64,000 nucleotides of DNA. Source: Chryseobacterium ginsenosidimutans (lineage in GTDB: Bacteria; Bacteroidota; Bacteroidia; Flavobacteriales; Weeksellaceae). Every line of letters starts with the position of its first letter. Positions within the stretch are counted from its first letter, which is position 1. The stretch spans positions 558,001 through 622,000 of the forward strand of contig NZ_JAUSXC010000001.1 of the NCBI RefSeq assembly GCF_030823405.1, in the 5' to 3' direction. The notes under the pieces were generated by a model. The model was not told the DNA's origin. It was given only the letters and a program-made list of their open reading frames with translations, and searched no databases. The translations under genes and the position numbers were made by a program. Shown here piece after piece: positions 52,398 to 60,836 of this stretch.

Positions 52398-54686
52398 ATG
52401 AAAAAAATTCTTTTTCTTCTTTTTATTATTCCATTTCTTCAATTCAAATCGCAATGGATTGAAAAAGCTCCCGAAAATCCTGAAGAATTTGTTAATCCGT
52501 TAATCGGCACCCTTTCAAAACCTTCCCTTTCTAACGGAAACACCTATCCTGCAGTCGCCGTTCCTCATGGAATGAATCTCTGGACACCACAGAGCGGTAA
52601 AAATGGAAACGGATGGCAATATACTTATGATGCCGATAAAATCCGGGGAATCAAACAAACGCATCAACCTTCACCATGGATGAACGATTATGGAATGTTT
52701 TCCATCATGCCGATAACAGGAAAAATGCGTTTTAATGAAGATGAAAGAGCGAGTTGGTTTTCCCATAAATCAGAAGTTTCAAAACCGTATTATTACAGTG
52801 TTTATCTGGCTGATCATAATGTAACCGCAGAAGTAACTCCTACAGAAAGGGCGGCTCAATTGCGTTTAACCTATCCAGATTCCGACAATTCTTGGTTTGT
52901 CGTGGATGCTTTTGATAAAGGTTCGAGCATTACGATTATTCCTTCTCAGAAGAAAATTATTGGATATTCAACAAAGTATTCCCGAGGAAAACTGGTTGGC
53001 TTTAAAAATTATTTTGTGATTTATGCAGACAAACCTTTCGCGAAATATTCAACATGGAAGGATAAAGATTTTGTAAAAGATACCTTAGAAATTACCGGAA
53101 ATCATTGCGGTGCTGTTGTTGGTTTTGCAACTAAAAAAGGGGAGAAAGTGAATTTAAGAATAGCTTCATCTTTCATCAGTTTAGAACAGGCGGAATTGAA
53201 TTTACAAAGAGAATTAAATAAAGATTCATTTGACGATACCTTTAAAAAAGCAAAATCAGCCTGGAACGAGAAATTAAAACGAGTTGAAGTCGCGGGCGGA
53301 ACCATAGACCAAATGCGAACGTTTTATTCTTCTCTTTACAGAATGCTTTGCTTCCCACATAAAATGTATGAGATCAATAAAGCCGGAGAAGTTGTTCATT
53401 ATAGTCCATATTCAGGGAAGACAGAACCCGGATATCGCTTTGCAGGAACAGGTTTTTGGGACACCTTCAGAGCACTTTATCCTTTTTTAAATTTAGTTTA
53501 TCCAAGTATTAATGTTGAAATGCAGAAAGGATTAATCAGCGATTACAAAGAAGGCGGCTGGTTGCCGGAATGGTCGAGTCCCTCCTATTCTGATATTATG
53601 ATTGGAAATAATTCAGCTTCTGTCGTTGCAGATGCTTACATGAAAGGTCTTCGAGATTATGATATTGAAACATTGTATCAGGCTTTGCTTCACGGTGCCA
53701 ATAATGAAGGTCCGCAAGCTACAGGAAGATTGGGAATTGAATATTATAAAAAATTATGTTACGTTCCTTACGATGTTAAAATCAATGAAAATGTAGCAAG
53801 AACATTGGAATATGCTTACGATGATTTTGCGATTGCTCAATTAGGTAAAGCTCTGGGAAAACCGGAATCTGAATGGGGAGAATATTACAGACGTTCACAA
53901 AATTTCCAAAAAGTAATCGATCCCGAAACAAAATTAGCCAGAGGAAGAAATCAGGATGGAAGTTTTCAGACTCCTTTTAATCCTTTTAAATGGGGTGATG
54001 CTTTTACTGAAGGCAATTCCTGGCATTATACATGGTCGGTTTTTCAGGATATTGAAGGACTGTCAAAATTAATGGGCGGAAGAAAAGAGTTTTCGAAAAA
54101 TTTAGATAAAGTTTTTGAGATGCCTCCTGTTTTTGATGATTCGTATTATGGTTCTACCATTCACGAAATCCAGGAAATGGTCAATGCAAATATGGGACAA
54201 TATGCCCACGGAAATCAGCCTGCCCAGCATATTATTTACTTGTATAATTATTCCGGTGAGCCTTGGAAAACGCAATATTGGGTTCGTGAAACCATGAACC
54301 GCCTGTATCAGCCAACACCAGACGGATATTGTGGTGATGAAGATAACGGACAAACTTCGGCCTGGTATATTTTCTCGGCACTTGGCTTTTATCCTGTAAC
54401 TCCGGCAACGGATCAGTATGTTTTGGGCGCTCCTTTGTTTAAAAAAGCTACCATTCATTTAGAAAATGGAAAAAATATTGAGATTAAAGCCGACAACAAC
54501 AGCGACGAAAAACGATATGTAAAATCATTGAATATGAATGGCCAAACTTACTCCAAAAACTGGCTCAGCCATCAGGAATTGATGAAAGGCGCTACTCTAC
54601 AGTTTAACATGGATAATAAGCCGAATAAGAACCGGGGAACGAACGAAAAAGATTTTCCTTATTCCTATTCTACGGATAAAAAATAA
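52398..54686 (+). CDS. GH92 family alpha-1,2-mannosidase
   Basis: 762 residues: signal peptide (MKKILFLLFIIPFLQFKS), the GH92 N-terminal beta-sandwich with FVNPLIGT and YPAVAVPHGMNLWTPQ, the (alpha/alpha)6 catalytic domain with FWDTFRALYPFLNLVYP, GGWLPEWSSPSYSDIMIGNNSASVVADAYMKG and the C-terminal YCGDEDNGQTSAWYIFSALGFYPV. Calcium-dependent inverting exo-mannosidase acting on mannan or N-glycans, periplasmic or surface. Monocistronic with a terminator at 54692-54714; no SusCD pair adjoins. Confidence 0.95.
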   Translation: MKKILFLLFIIPFLQFKSQWIEKAPENPEEFVNPLIGTLSKPSLSNGNTYPAVAVPHGMNLWTPQSGKNGNGWQYTYDADKIRGIKQTHQPSPWMNDYGMFSIMPITGKMRFNEDERASWFSHKSEVSKPYYYSVYLADHNVTAEVTPTERAAQLRLTYPDSDNSWFVVDAFDKGSSITIIPSQKKIIGYSTKYSRGKLVGFKNYFVIYADKPFAKYSTWKDKDFVKDTLEITGNHCGAVVGFATKKGEKVNLRIASSFISLEQAELNLQRELNKDSFDDTFKKAKSAWNEKLKRVEVAGGTIDQMRTFYSSLYRMLCFPHKMYEINKAGEVVHYSPYSGKTEPGYRFAGTGFWDTFRALYPFLNLVYPSINVEMQKGLISDYKEGGWLPEWSSPSYSDIMIGNNSASVVADAYMKGLRDYDIETLYQALLHGANNEGPQATGRLGIEYYKKLCYVPYDVKINENVARTLEYAYDDFAIAQLGKALGKPESEWGEYYRRSQNFQKVIDPETKLARGRNQDGSFQTPFNPFKWGDAFTEGNSWHYTWSVFQDIEGLSKLMGGRKEFSKNLDKVFEMPPVFDDSYYGSTIHEIQEMVNANMGQYAHGNQPAQHIIYLYNYSGEPWKTQYWVRETMNRLYQPTPDGYCGDEDNGQTSAWYIFSALGFYPVTPATDQYVLGAPLFKKATIHLENGKNIEIKADNNSDEKRYVKSLNMNGQTYSKNWLSHQELMKGATLQFNMDNKPNKNRGTNEKDFPYSYSTDKK

Positions 54687-54691
54687 AGCAG

Positions 54692-54714
54692 AAGAGAGAC
54701 GGTTTGTCTCTCTT
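54692..54714 (+). terminator. terminator of the GH92 gene
   Basis: AAGAGAGAC (54692-54700), 5-base loop, GTCTCTCTT (54706-54714), then TTTTT. Confidence 0.8.
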
Positions 54715-54724
54715 TTTTATTGTT

Positions 54725-55744
54725 CTATTTAGATTTACCAAAGTTTTCGGGCAAAATGTATTCTCCTGTAAAAGGGTCAATATAAACATGAGAACCGTTA
54801 TTAATACGTTTTTTACTTCCAAAACCGGCATCGACAACAGCACCAATTACTCCTCCTATCAAACCTCCTGCAGCAAAGCCAATCGAAACACCACTTGCAG
54901 TCGTTTCAGGAAACAGCTCTGCTTTTGTAGCCTCAATGAAAAGACCCTTCTCGTCTTTGAAAATTTCTGTATAACCAACAGGAATATTCTTATACGGTAT
55001 GCCATTATGTACAAAAGCATAAAAATGTCTAATTGCATCTTTTTCTTCTCCTTTTATTGCTTTTGTAACAATTCCTTTATCATTAGTAAGCAAAGTATAC
55101 TTGGGTTCAGGATTGTGAGTGAAAAAGCTGTAATAATCTTTATAAACTCCCTCTTTTAATTCTGTAGTTTTAAAAATATCAAGCTTATCTTTTAATAATG
55201 ATGTATAATTCGGGAGATCATTTTCTGAAATACTAAATTCCCAAGGTTTTCCGTCATAAGAACTTTTAAATAAATCCGTAAAAATAAGTGTTACTTTTCT
55301 CACCAAACTTTGTGCTAAATACGGCGTAGTACGTGATGAAATTGTGGCAATAGTATCTTTTCTATAAACATAGTGATATCCGTCATCCTTTTTAATGAAA
55401 ATACTCGCTCTTAACTCAAGTTTTCCGATGGAATATTTTTCCTTTTTATCTTCTGAAACGTTTAACTTTTCCAGTAAAAGAACCAGGTCATTGTTACCTC
55501 TTACCGGATTGTATTTATAGAACCAATCTGTAATATCTTTGTTTGCATCATTCGCAAAAACAATTTTTACTTCGTCTTTATGGTACATTACCGTGCCAAT
55601 TTCCTTATTTTCTCTTTGATCTATGACCGTAAAATTTTTGATTGAATTTTCTCTGTCTTTTATAGATTTTGAAAGATTAATAGTTTCCGTTTCCTGGGCA
55701 AACGACAATATCGTAAAGAGTAGAAAGAAAAATATTTTTTTCAT
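54725..55744 (-). CDS. exported protein of an unrecognised paralogous family, intact copy
   Basis: 339 residues: signal peptide (MKKIFFFLLFTILSFA) with AQE cleavage, a long mixed region (SIKDRENSIKNFTVIDQREN, VRGNNDLVLLLEKL), and a glycine-rich hydrophobic segment FAAGGLIGGVIGAVVDAGFG (about 292-311) just before HVYIDPFTGEYILPE. No family name known to me. It is the full-length reference for two decayed relatives just upstream. Confidence 0.8.
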   Translation of the reverse strand: MKKIFFFLLFTILSFAQETETINLSKSIKDRENSIKNFTVIDQRENKEIGTVMYHKDEVKIVFANDANKDITDWFYKYNPVRGNNDLVLLLEKLNVSEDKKEKYSIGKLELRASIFIKKDDGYHYVYRKDTIATISSRTTPYLAQSLVRKVTLIFTDLFKSSYDGKPWEFSISENDLPNYTSLLKDKLDIFKTTELKEGVYKDYYSFFTHNPEPKYTLLTNDKGIVTKAIKGEEKDAIRHFYAFVHNGIPYKNIPVGYTEIFKDEKGLFIEATKAELFPETTASGVSIGFAAGGLIGGVIGAVVDAGFGSKKRINNGSHVYIDPFTGEYILPENFGKSK

Positions 55745-55778
55745 AATTTATATTTTGTAAAACGTTAATAAAATTTAA

Positions 55779-55912
55779 TTATTGTTCATCAGAAAAAGCA
55801 TATTCTCAGGTCATTGGATCTATATAAATTTACTGCTCTACATAAATTCTTTATTTTCAGCAAAAGAAATTATCATAATAAAGAAAAATAAGACCTGCAA
55901 AAGATTTTTCAT
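55779..55912 (-). pseudogene. internally deleted paralogue remnant
   Basis: Starts with a signal peptide (MKNLLQVLFFFIMIISFA, ATG at 55910-55912), then soon meets stops, and continues with IDPMT, stop, EYAFSDEQ, the equivalent of YIDPFTGEYILPE at the end of the intact copy. The whole middle, some 280 codons, is gone. Confidence 0.6.
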
Positions 55913-55921
55913 AGGTTGAAT

Positions 55922-56926
55922 TTATTTTTCGAAAGTATATTCGCCGGTCAATTGATCAATATAAATATTAGACAGGTTATTTGAATTATCTCTTCTTCCT
56001 CCTCCGGAATCTAAAGCTGAGCCAATAAGCGCACCAACCAAACCTCCGGTCATCGCTCATATCATCGCTCCATTGTTAGGATTTTGTGGCGGAAATAATT
56101 CTAATCTCGAAGAAAATACAAAATATCCTTTATCATCTTTCTGCATTTCCAGAAAGCCAATTGGCGTCATACGAAATATTTTCCCATCTTCAATATAGGC
56201 AAAAATATATTCGGCAGATAAGAGAAGGTTTTCACTATTTTTAACTCCTGTCACTTTCCCTTTTTTATTTTTCTCTACATAATATCCCGGTTCTAACTTT
56301 AGTAGTGAAAGTGATCTAAAATCTTTATAAACACCATTCGTAAGTTCCGGAGCGTTTAAGAATTTTATATTCTTGCTTACAATTGTTTCATAATTATTAA
56401 GTTCAGACTCTAAAATTGGTGTGCTGAAGGCAATATGAGAATAAGAATCATTAATTAAAGAAGAAAAAACCGTCTCAATAGTTGAAGAAACCATTTTCGG
56501 AATATTGGGTGTAATCTTAGAATTGAAATCTATCGAACCATTGTATCTGTTGATAAAATAATACTTCCCGTTTCTATTGATAAAGCTGCTTATTTTAATC
56601 TTTGCCTTTGCTAAGCCTGTATTTTTAAAATCATCTATTTTAATCTCTTCCAACAACAACGTTATGTCGTTATTTCCTCTTGTTTTATTATCTCCTGCAA
56701 ACCAAGTTTCAATATAGTTTTTTAAGTCTTCTTCAGAAAACTTTATTTGGACAGTTTCTCCTTTATACGTTACTGTTCCTATGTTTTTGTCTGCTCTATT
56801 ATCAATTAACGTAAGAGATTTTGTACGCGAAAACTTGTCTTTAATATTCTGATTAAGCTTAATTGATTCCACCTGCTGTGCGCTCAAAGAAGCCGAAAAC
56901 ATCAAAAACAAAACAATTTTTTTCAT
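55922..56926 (-). pseudogene. paralogue interrupted by an in-frame TGA
   Basis: 289 codons up to a TGA at 56057-56059 (product ends NNGAMI). The same frame continues for 44 more codons with MTGGLVGALIGSALDSGGG and IYIDQLTGEYTFEK to a TAA at 55922-55924, matching the C-terminal glycine-rich segment and YIDPFTGEY of the intact copy. So the open 289-residue frame is a nonsense truncation. The bases around the stop show a short repeat (GCGATGA twice), suggesting a slippage event. Confidence 0.7.
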
Positions 56927-56970
56927 GATTAATAATTTTCAGCAAAAATAGAGATTACTTTAAAATTAAA

Positions 56971-57002
56971 CGACTCTTACAAAAAAAGATTTGTAAGAGT
57001 CG
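56971..57002 (-). terminator. terminator of the sigma factor cluster
   Basis: Perfect 13-bp stem (56971-56983 with 56990-57002) around CGACTCTTAC, 6-base loop; T-rich on the minus strand. Confidence 0.75.
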
Positions 57003-57025
57003 TCCAACATTAAAAAAATAAACTA

Positions 57026-57535
57026 TTATGGGTCTTGCTTCGGTCTTGCAGCATTGTTGTTTCCGTGAGGCTTTCTTTCGTTCATCTTATCTCTCATCAT
57101 TCCCTCAGACTGAAACAGCTTCAAGACTTTCTGGCAAGGTATTATCTGCTGCATTTTATCAGCATATTTTTTTCTGTTATCTAACAGCTTTTGTCCTACT
57201 TCAAAACTTTGTTGCAACTTGGCTTTTGCTTCATCATCAGATAAAGTTTCAGGGTTAAAATTAGAATTAAACTGGCTTTTTATCTGTTTCTGACTTTCCA
57301 GATACTCGTTATAAACTTCTGTAAATTCAGTTTTATCGCTCGGATCTATATCCAGGTTATCCATAACCATATTATTCCTAAACTTGGTGAGAAGTGATTT
57401 CCTTTCTTCCGGAGAAAGACTATTTATTACTTCCTTTCTTTGTTTAGGGTCCATTTTTTTCCAGTCGTAGTCCGTCCTTTGGGCATTTAAACCAAAACCA
57501 TAAATAATAAAAAGTGTAAATAATATCTTTTTCAT
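57026..57535 (-). CDS. exported Spy/CpxP-like helical protein
   Basis: 169 residues: signal peptide (MKKILFTLFIIYGFGLNA), then a helical protein with SLSPEERKSLLTKFRNNM and KTEFTEVYNEYLESQKQIKSQF. The pattern of charged amphipathic helices, LSPEER and EF..VY motifs fits the Spy/CpxP-like periplasmic sensors of Bacteroidota. Third gene of a cluster with an ECF sigma factor and a membrane protein, 6 bases downstream of the latter, so it may report envelope stress to them. Confidence 0.7.
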   Translation of the reverse strand: MKKILFTLFIIYGFGLNAQRTDYDWKKMDPKQRKEVINSLSPEERKSLLTKFRNNMVMDNLDIDPSDKTEFTEVYNEYLESQKQIKSQFNSNFNPETLSDDEAKAKLQQSFEVGQKLLDNRKKYADKMQQIIPCQKVLKLFQSEGMMRDKMNERKPHGNNNAARPKQDP

Positions 57536-57541
57536 CTTTCT

Positions 57542-58171
57542 TTAATTATATAAATCCAAATAAACGTCCTGTGTGGAATTGCTTGCCAATTCTGAGATTT
57601 CAGAAGTTGAGAAAGAATCCAGATACTCGTTTACTTGAGTTTCTTCTTTTTTCAAAACAGGTTTTACTGTTTGCGTTGCTGTGTTTTGTTTTCTGCTTTC
57701 GCTATCTTGTGCAAAAGACTTATCATTACTTTGATTTACAACTGTTTGATTGTTATTTTCCACAGAAGTTAAATCAGATTTTAAAGTTTCATAAGCGATC
57801 TCGCTCTCTGTCTTTGGTTTCTGTTTATCCGGCGTATAGGCTGCCTGAGAATTTCCCATAACTTTTGAGTTATCATCAGAATTAAAAACAAAAGTCGCTC
57901 CAAAAATCAAAGCTAATGATGCTGCCGCTGCATAAGCCCAGTTTAGTTTAAAAATTGGTGCTTTTTTGGCAGGCAGTACATTATTCAATACATTTTCCTG
58001 AATATCTTCAAATAATTTTTCAGGAACTGTGTAAATATTTTTACGTTCTAATTTTTCTAGATCAAAATCGTTTATTCCGCGCAATACCTTTCCCTGAATA
58101 TTTTCAAACAAATTATCAGGAACTGTGTAGATGTTTTTGCGTTCTAATTTTTCTAGATCAAAGTCTCTCAT
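57542..58171 (-). CDS. membrane protein next to ECF sigma factor, possible anti-sigma factor
   Basis: 209 residues from the ATG at 58169-58171. A tandem 32-residue duplication at the N-terminus (DFDLEKLERKNIYTVP twice), a membrane helix at about 80-105 (AYAAAASLALIFGATFVF), and a periplasmic serine-, threonine- and glutamine-rich tail. Topology (cytoplasmic N-terminus, one helix) and place after an ECF sigma gene fit an anti-sigma factor; no zinc-binding ASD motif is visible. Confidence 0.65.
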   Translation of the reverse strand: MRDFDLEKLERKNIYTVPDNLFENIQGKVLRGINDFDLEKLERKNIYTVPEKLFEDIQENVLNNVLPAKKAPIFKLNWAYAAAASLALIFGATFVFNSDDNSKVMGNSQAAYTPDKQKPKTESEIAYETLKSDLTSVENNNQTVVNQSNDKSFAQDSESRKQNTATQTVKPVLKKEETQVNEYLDSFSTSEISELASNSTQDVYLDLYN

Positions 58172-58189
58172 GTTGTTGTTTCTCAAAAA

Positions 58190-58741
58190 TTATCTTTCGT
58201 AATTCTCTTTGATGTATTCTTCTATTTTCTGTTTGGCATAATGATAATTCGTTTTCAACGTCCCTACCGACATATCTACAATTTTTGATATCTCCTCATA
58301 AGGTAAATCATCATAATACCGCATCATAAATACAAGTTTCTGCTTTTCGGGCAGGCTTTGTATTGCGCTCTGTAGTAGTATTTGTATCTCTTCAGCATCT
58401 CCGGACGTATTATCAGCCACCAGATTCTGCATATAATACTCAGGATCTTCATCAGATTTCTGCATTTTCTTCATTTTATTAATCTGTTGCAACGCTTCGT
58501 TGGTAGCAATTCTGTACAGCCAGGTATACAACTGACTATCATTTTTAAACTGGTGAAAATTCTGATAAGCTTTAATAAATGTGTCCTGCAAAGTATCCTG
58601 AGCAAGATCTCCGTCTACGATAATTCTTCTTATGTGCCAATACAATCTACTTTGATAAGCATCCATTAATGCGCGAACTCCTTCTTCTAGAGTTCGTGGG
58701 TTTTGCATCAACGAAATAATTTCCGCGTCCTTAATCTTCAT
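58190..58741 (-). CDS. ECF-type RNA polymerase sigma factor
   Basis: 183 residues: region 2 with IIVDGDLAQDTLQDTFIKAYQNFHQFKNDSQLYTWLYRIATNEAL and region 4 with IQSLPEKQKLVFMMRYYDDLPYEEISKIVDMSVGTLKTNYHYAKQKI. It heads a three-gene unit with a membrane protein and a Spy-like periplasmic protein, suggesting envelope-stress signalling. Confidence 0.95.
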   Translation of the reverse strand: MKIKDAEIISLMQNPRTLEEGVRALMDAYQSRLYWHIRRIIVDGDLAQDTLQDTFIKAYQNFHQFKNDSQLYTWLYRIATNEALQQINKMKKMQKSDEDPEYYMQNLVADNTSGDAEEIQILLQSAIQSLPEKQKLVFMMRYYDDLPYEEISKIVDMSVGTLKTNYHYAKQKIEEYIKENYER

Positions 58742-58927
58742 AAGATGCTTTCATTGTTTTGGATTACAAAAATAGCTGAAAGTTAAATTACTTATTCAAT
58801 TTTTAGTCCAAATATTGAATTTTATAAGATACTTATGCCGAAAGGACAATAAGTCCATATATAAACCTTCTGTTTTCGAGCTTTCACTGTCTCTCTGAAA
58901 CTAAAGTTAAAACCTTATCTTTGTTAT

Positions 58928-59677
58928 ATGCAAATTGTAATTATCGGTTCCGGAAATGTTGCCTATCATATGGCAAAAGCTTTTGTTCAGAATAATATTG
59001 CTTTAGCCCAGATATTCGGCAGGAATGCACAAGAGTTAAATAAAATTTCTGAAGAATTAAATATTCCAAATTCAACTAAAATTTTAGTTGATGCAGATTT
59101 ATACATTATTTGTGTGAGTGACAATTCCGTAGAAGATGTCTCTAAACTGATTACAAATAAAAATGTTTTGGTTGCTCATACTTCCGGTTCTTTACCTAAA
59201 GAAATATTGGCAGGAGAATATAGAAAAGCGAGTCTTTATCCTTTGCAGACCTTTTCGAAATCAAAAGAATTGGATTATCTTACCATTCCTTTCTTCATTG
59301 AAACAGAAAATGAGTCTGATAAGAAGATTCTTTTTGAAATCGCTTCCAAAATTTCAAAAAATGTAATGGAAAGCACTTATGAAAAAAGAAAATACATTCA
59401 TTTGACTGCAGTTTTTGCCTGCAATTTTGTAAATCATCTTTTTTCAAGGGCGAAAGAAATTTCTGATTCTCAGGAAATTCCATTTGATTATTTTTTACCG
59501 TTAATTGATGAAACGGTTCAAAAAATTCATGAAATTGAACCAAAATCAGCACAAACAGGACCCGCTGTAAGGAATGACAAAAGAATTCTGGAATTGCATG
59601 AGCAATTATTGAAAGATGAAAGTCTGGAAATCTATAAAACAATGAATCACTCAATTCAAAAAATGTATGAGTTATAA
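58928..59677 (+). CDS. Rossmann-like and DUF2520 domain protein
   Basis: 249 residues: N-terminal NAD(P)-binding motif MQIVIIGSGNVAYHMAKAF, VLVAHTSGSLPKEIL, YPLQTFSKSKELDY; C-terminal DUF2520 helical domain (about 125-245) with YIHLTAVFACNFVNHLFSRAKEI and GPAVRNDKRILELHEQLL. Predicted short-chain-like oxidoreductase of unknown substrate, conserved in Bacteroidota. Its stop overlaps the next gene by 11 bases, forming a unit with the KdsC-like and Maf genes. Confidence 0.9.
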   Translation: MQIVIIGSGNVAYHMAKAFVQNNIALAQIFGRNAQELNKISEELNIPNSTKILVDADLYIICVSDNSVEDVSKLITNKNVLVAHTSGSLPKEILAGEYRKASLYPLQTFSKSKELDYLTIPFFIETENESDKKILFEIASKISKNVMESTYEKRKYIHLTAVFACNFVNHLFSRAKEISDSQEIPFDYFLPLIDETVQKIHEIEPKSAQTGPAVRNDKRILELHEQLLKDESLEIYKTMNHSIQKMYEL

Positions 59678-60185
59678 AGAGAAATTAAAAGATATTAAAG
59701 CATTTGTATTTGATGTAGACGGAGTTTTCACAGATGGTAGTGTTTATTTAATGCCCGGAGGAAATATGTCTAGAGTAATGAATGTATTGGATGGCTATGC
59801 AGTTGTTAAAGCTTTAAAAAACAATTATTTAATCGGCGTTATCACCGGAGGGAATGATGAAATGGTAAAACACAGAATCAATTACCTTGGAATTCAGGAT
59901 TATTACCCAAAATCTCCCGACAAAATGATTGATTTCGAAGATTTTAAAGCAAAATACAATCTTAAAAACGAAGAAATATTAACAATGGGTGATGATATTC
60001 CTGATCTTCACATTATGAAAAACTCTGTCATCGCAACATGTCCTGAAAATGCGGTTCCGGAAATTAAAGCAATTGCAGATTATATTTCGCCCATAAAAGG
60101 TGGAAGCGGGGCAGTACGCGATGTAATCGAACAGGTAATGAAAGTTCAGGGAAAATGGCATGATGACAACACTCAATCTGTCTAA
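59667..60185 (+). CDS. KdsC-like HAD phosphatase
   Basis: 172 residues of the HAD fold without cap: FVFDVDGVFTDGSVYL (catalytic DxD), GVITGGNDEMVKHRI, and MGDDIPDLHIM. Resembles 3-deoxy-D-manno-octulosonate-8-phosphate phosphatase, active as a tetramer in LPS synthesis. Overlaps the preceding gene and lies 10 bases before maf. Confidence 0.9.
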   Translation: MSYKEKLKDIKAFVFDVDGVFTDGSVYLMPGGNMSRVMNVLDGYAVVKALKNNYLIGVITGGNDEMVKHRINYLGIQDYYPKSPDKMIDFEDFKAKYNLKNEEILTMGDDIPDLHIMKNSVIATCPENAVPEIKAIADYISPIKGGSGAVRDVIEQVMKVQGKWHDDNTQSV

Positions 60186-60195
60186 TTAATTGAAA

Positions 60196-60750
60196 ATGAA
60201 ACTACTATTAGCATCACAATCTCCAAGAAGAAAAGAATTATTAGCAAGTTTGGGCTTCGAATTTGAAGTTGTAAAAATCGATTGCGAAGAAATTGTTCCT
60301 GAAAAGGTAAAAGTAGGAGAGTCTGCAGCCTATCTTTCTGAATTAAAAGCTAATGCATTCCGAAAGCTTGAGGAAGGCGAAGTTTTATTAACAGCCGATA
60401 CCGTTGTCGCCATTAACAATCAGTTTCTTGGAAAGCCTCAAGATGAGAATGATGCCAAGAACATGCTGAAACTTCTTTCAGGAAAAATACATCAGGTTTA
60501 TACAGGAATTACTATTAAAACTTTAGATAAAACAATTACAGAAACTGATGTAGCAGATGTGGAATTGGATGAAATTACAGATAATGAAATAGAATATTAT
60601 ATCAAGAATTATAAACCTTTTGACAAAGCAGGAAGCTACGGAATCCAGGAATGGCTTGGAATGTCCAAAATAAAAAGAATAAGCGGTAGCTTTTATACAA
60701 TAATGGGACTTCCTACTCATTTGGTTTACAAAATTTTGAAAGAAATATAA
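60196..60750 (+). CDS. maf: Maf-family nucleoside triphosphate pyrophosphatase
   Basis: 184 residues from the ATG at 60196 (a TTG at 60190 would add two residues). Motifs LLLASQSPRRKELLASLG, LTADTVVAINNQFLGKP, HQVYTGIT, and the C-terminal DKAGSYGIQEWLGMSKIKRISGSFYTIMGLP. House-cleaning enzyme that hydrolyses non-canonical or modified dNTPs, mainly dTTP/UTP-type. Downstream of the KdsC-like gene, same strand. Confidence 0.95.
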   Translation: MKLLLASQSPRRKELLASLGFEFEVVKIDCEEIVPEKVKVGESAAYLSELKANAFRKLEEGEVLLTADTVVAINNQFLGKPQDENDAKNMLKLLSGKIHQVYTGITIKTLDKTITETDVADVELDEITDNEIEYYIKNYKPFDKAGSYGIQEWLGMSKIKRISGSFYTIMGLPTHLVYKILKEI

Positions 60751-60836
60751 TGAGTTTCAATATAAAATTTTATTATTTTTACAAAATCATCAAACCTACT
60801 GATAATAAAAAGTAGATTAGCGAGTTATATTGAATA

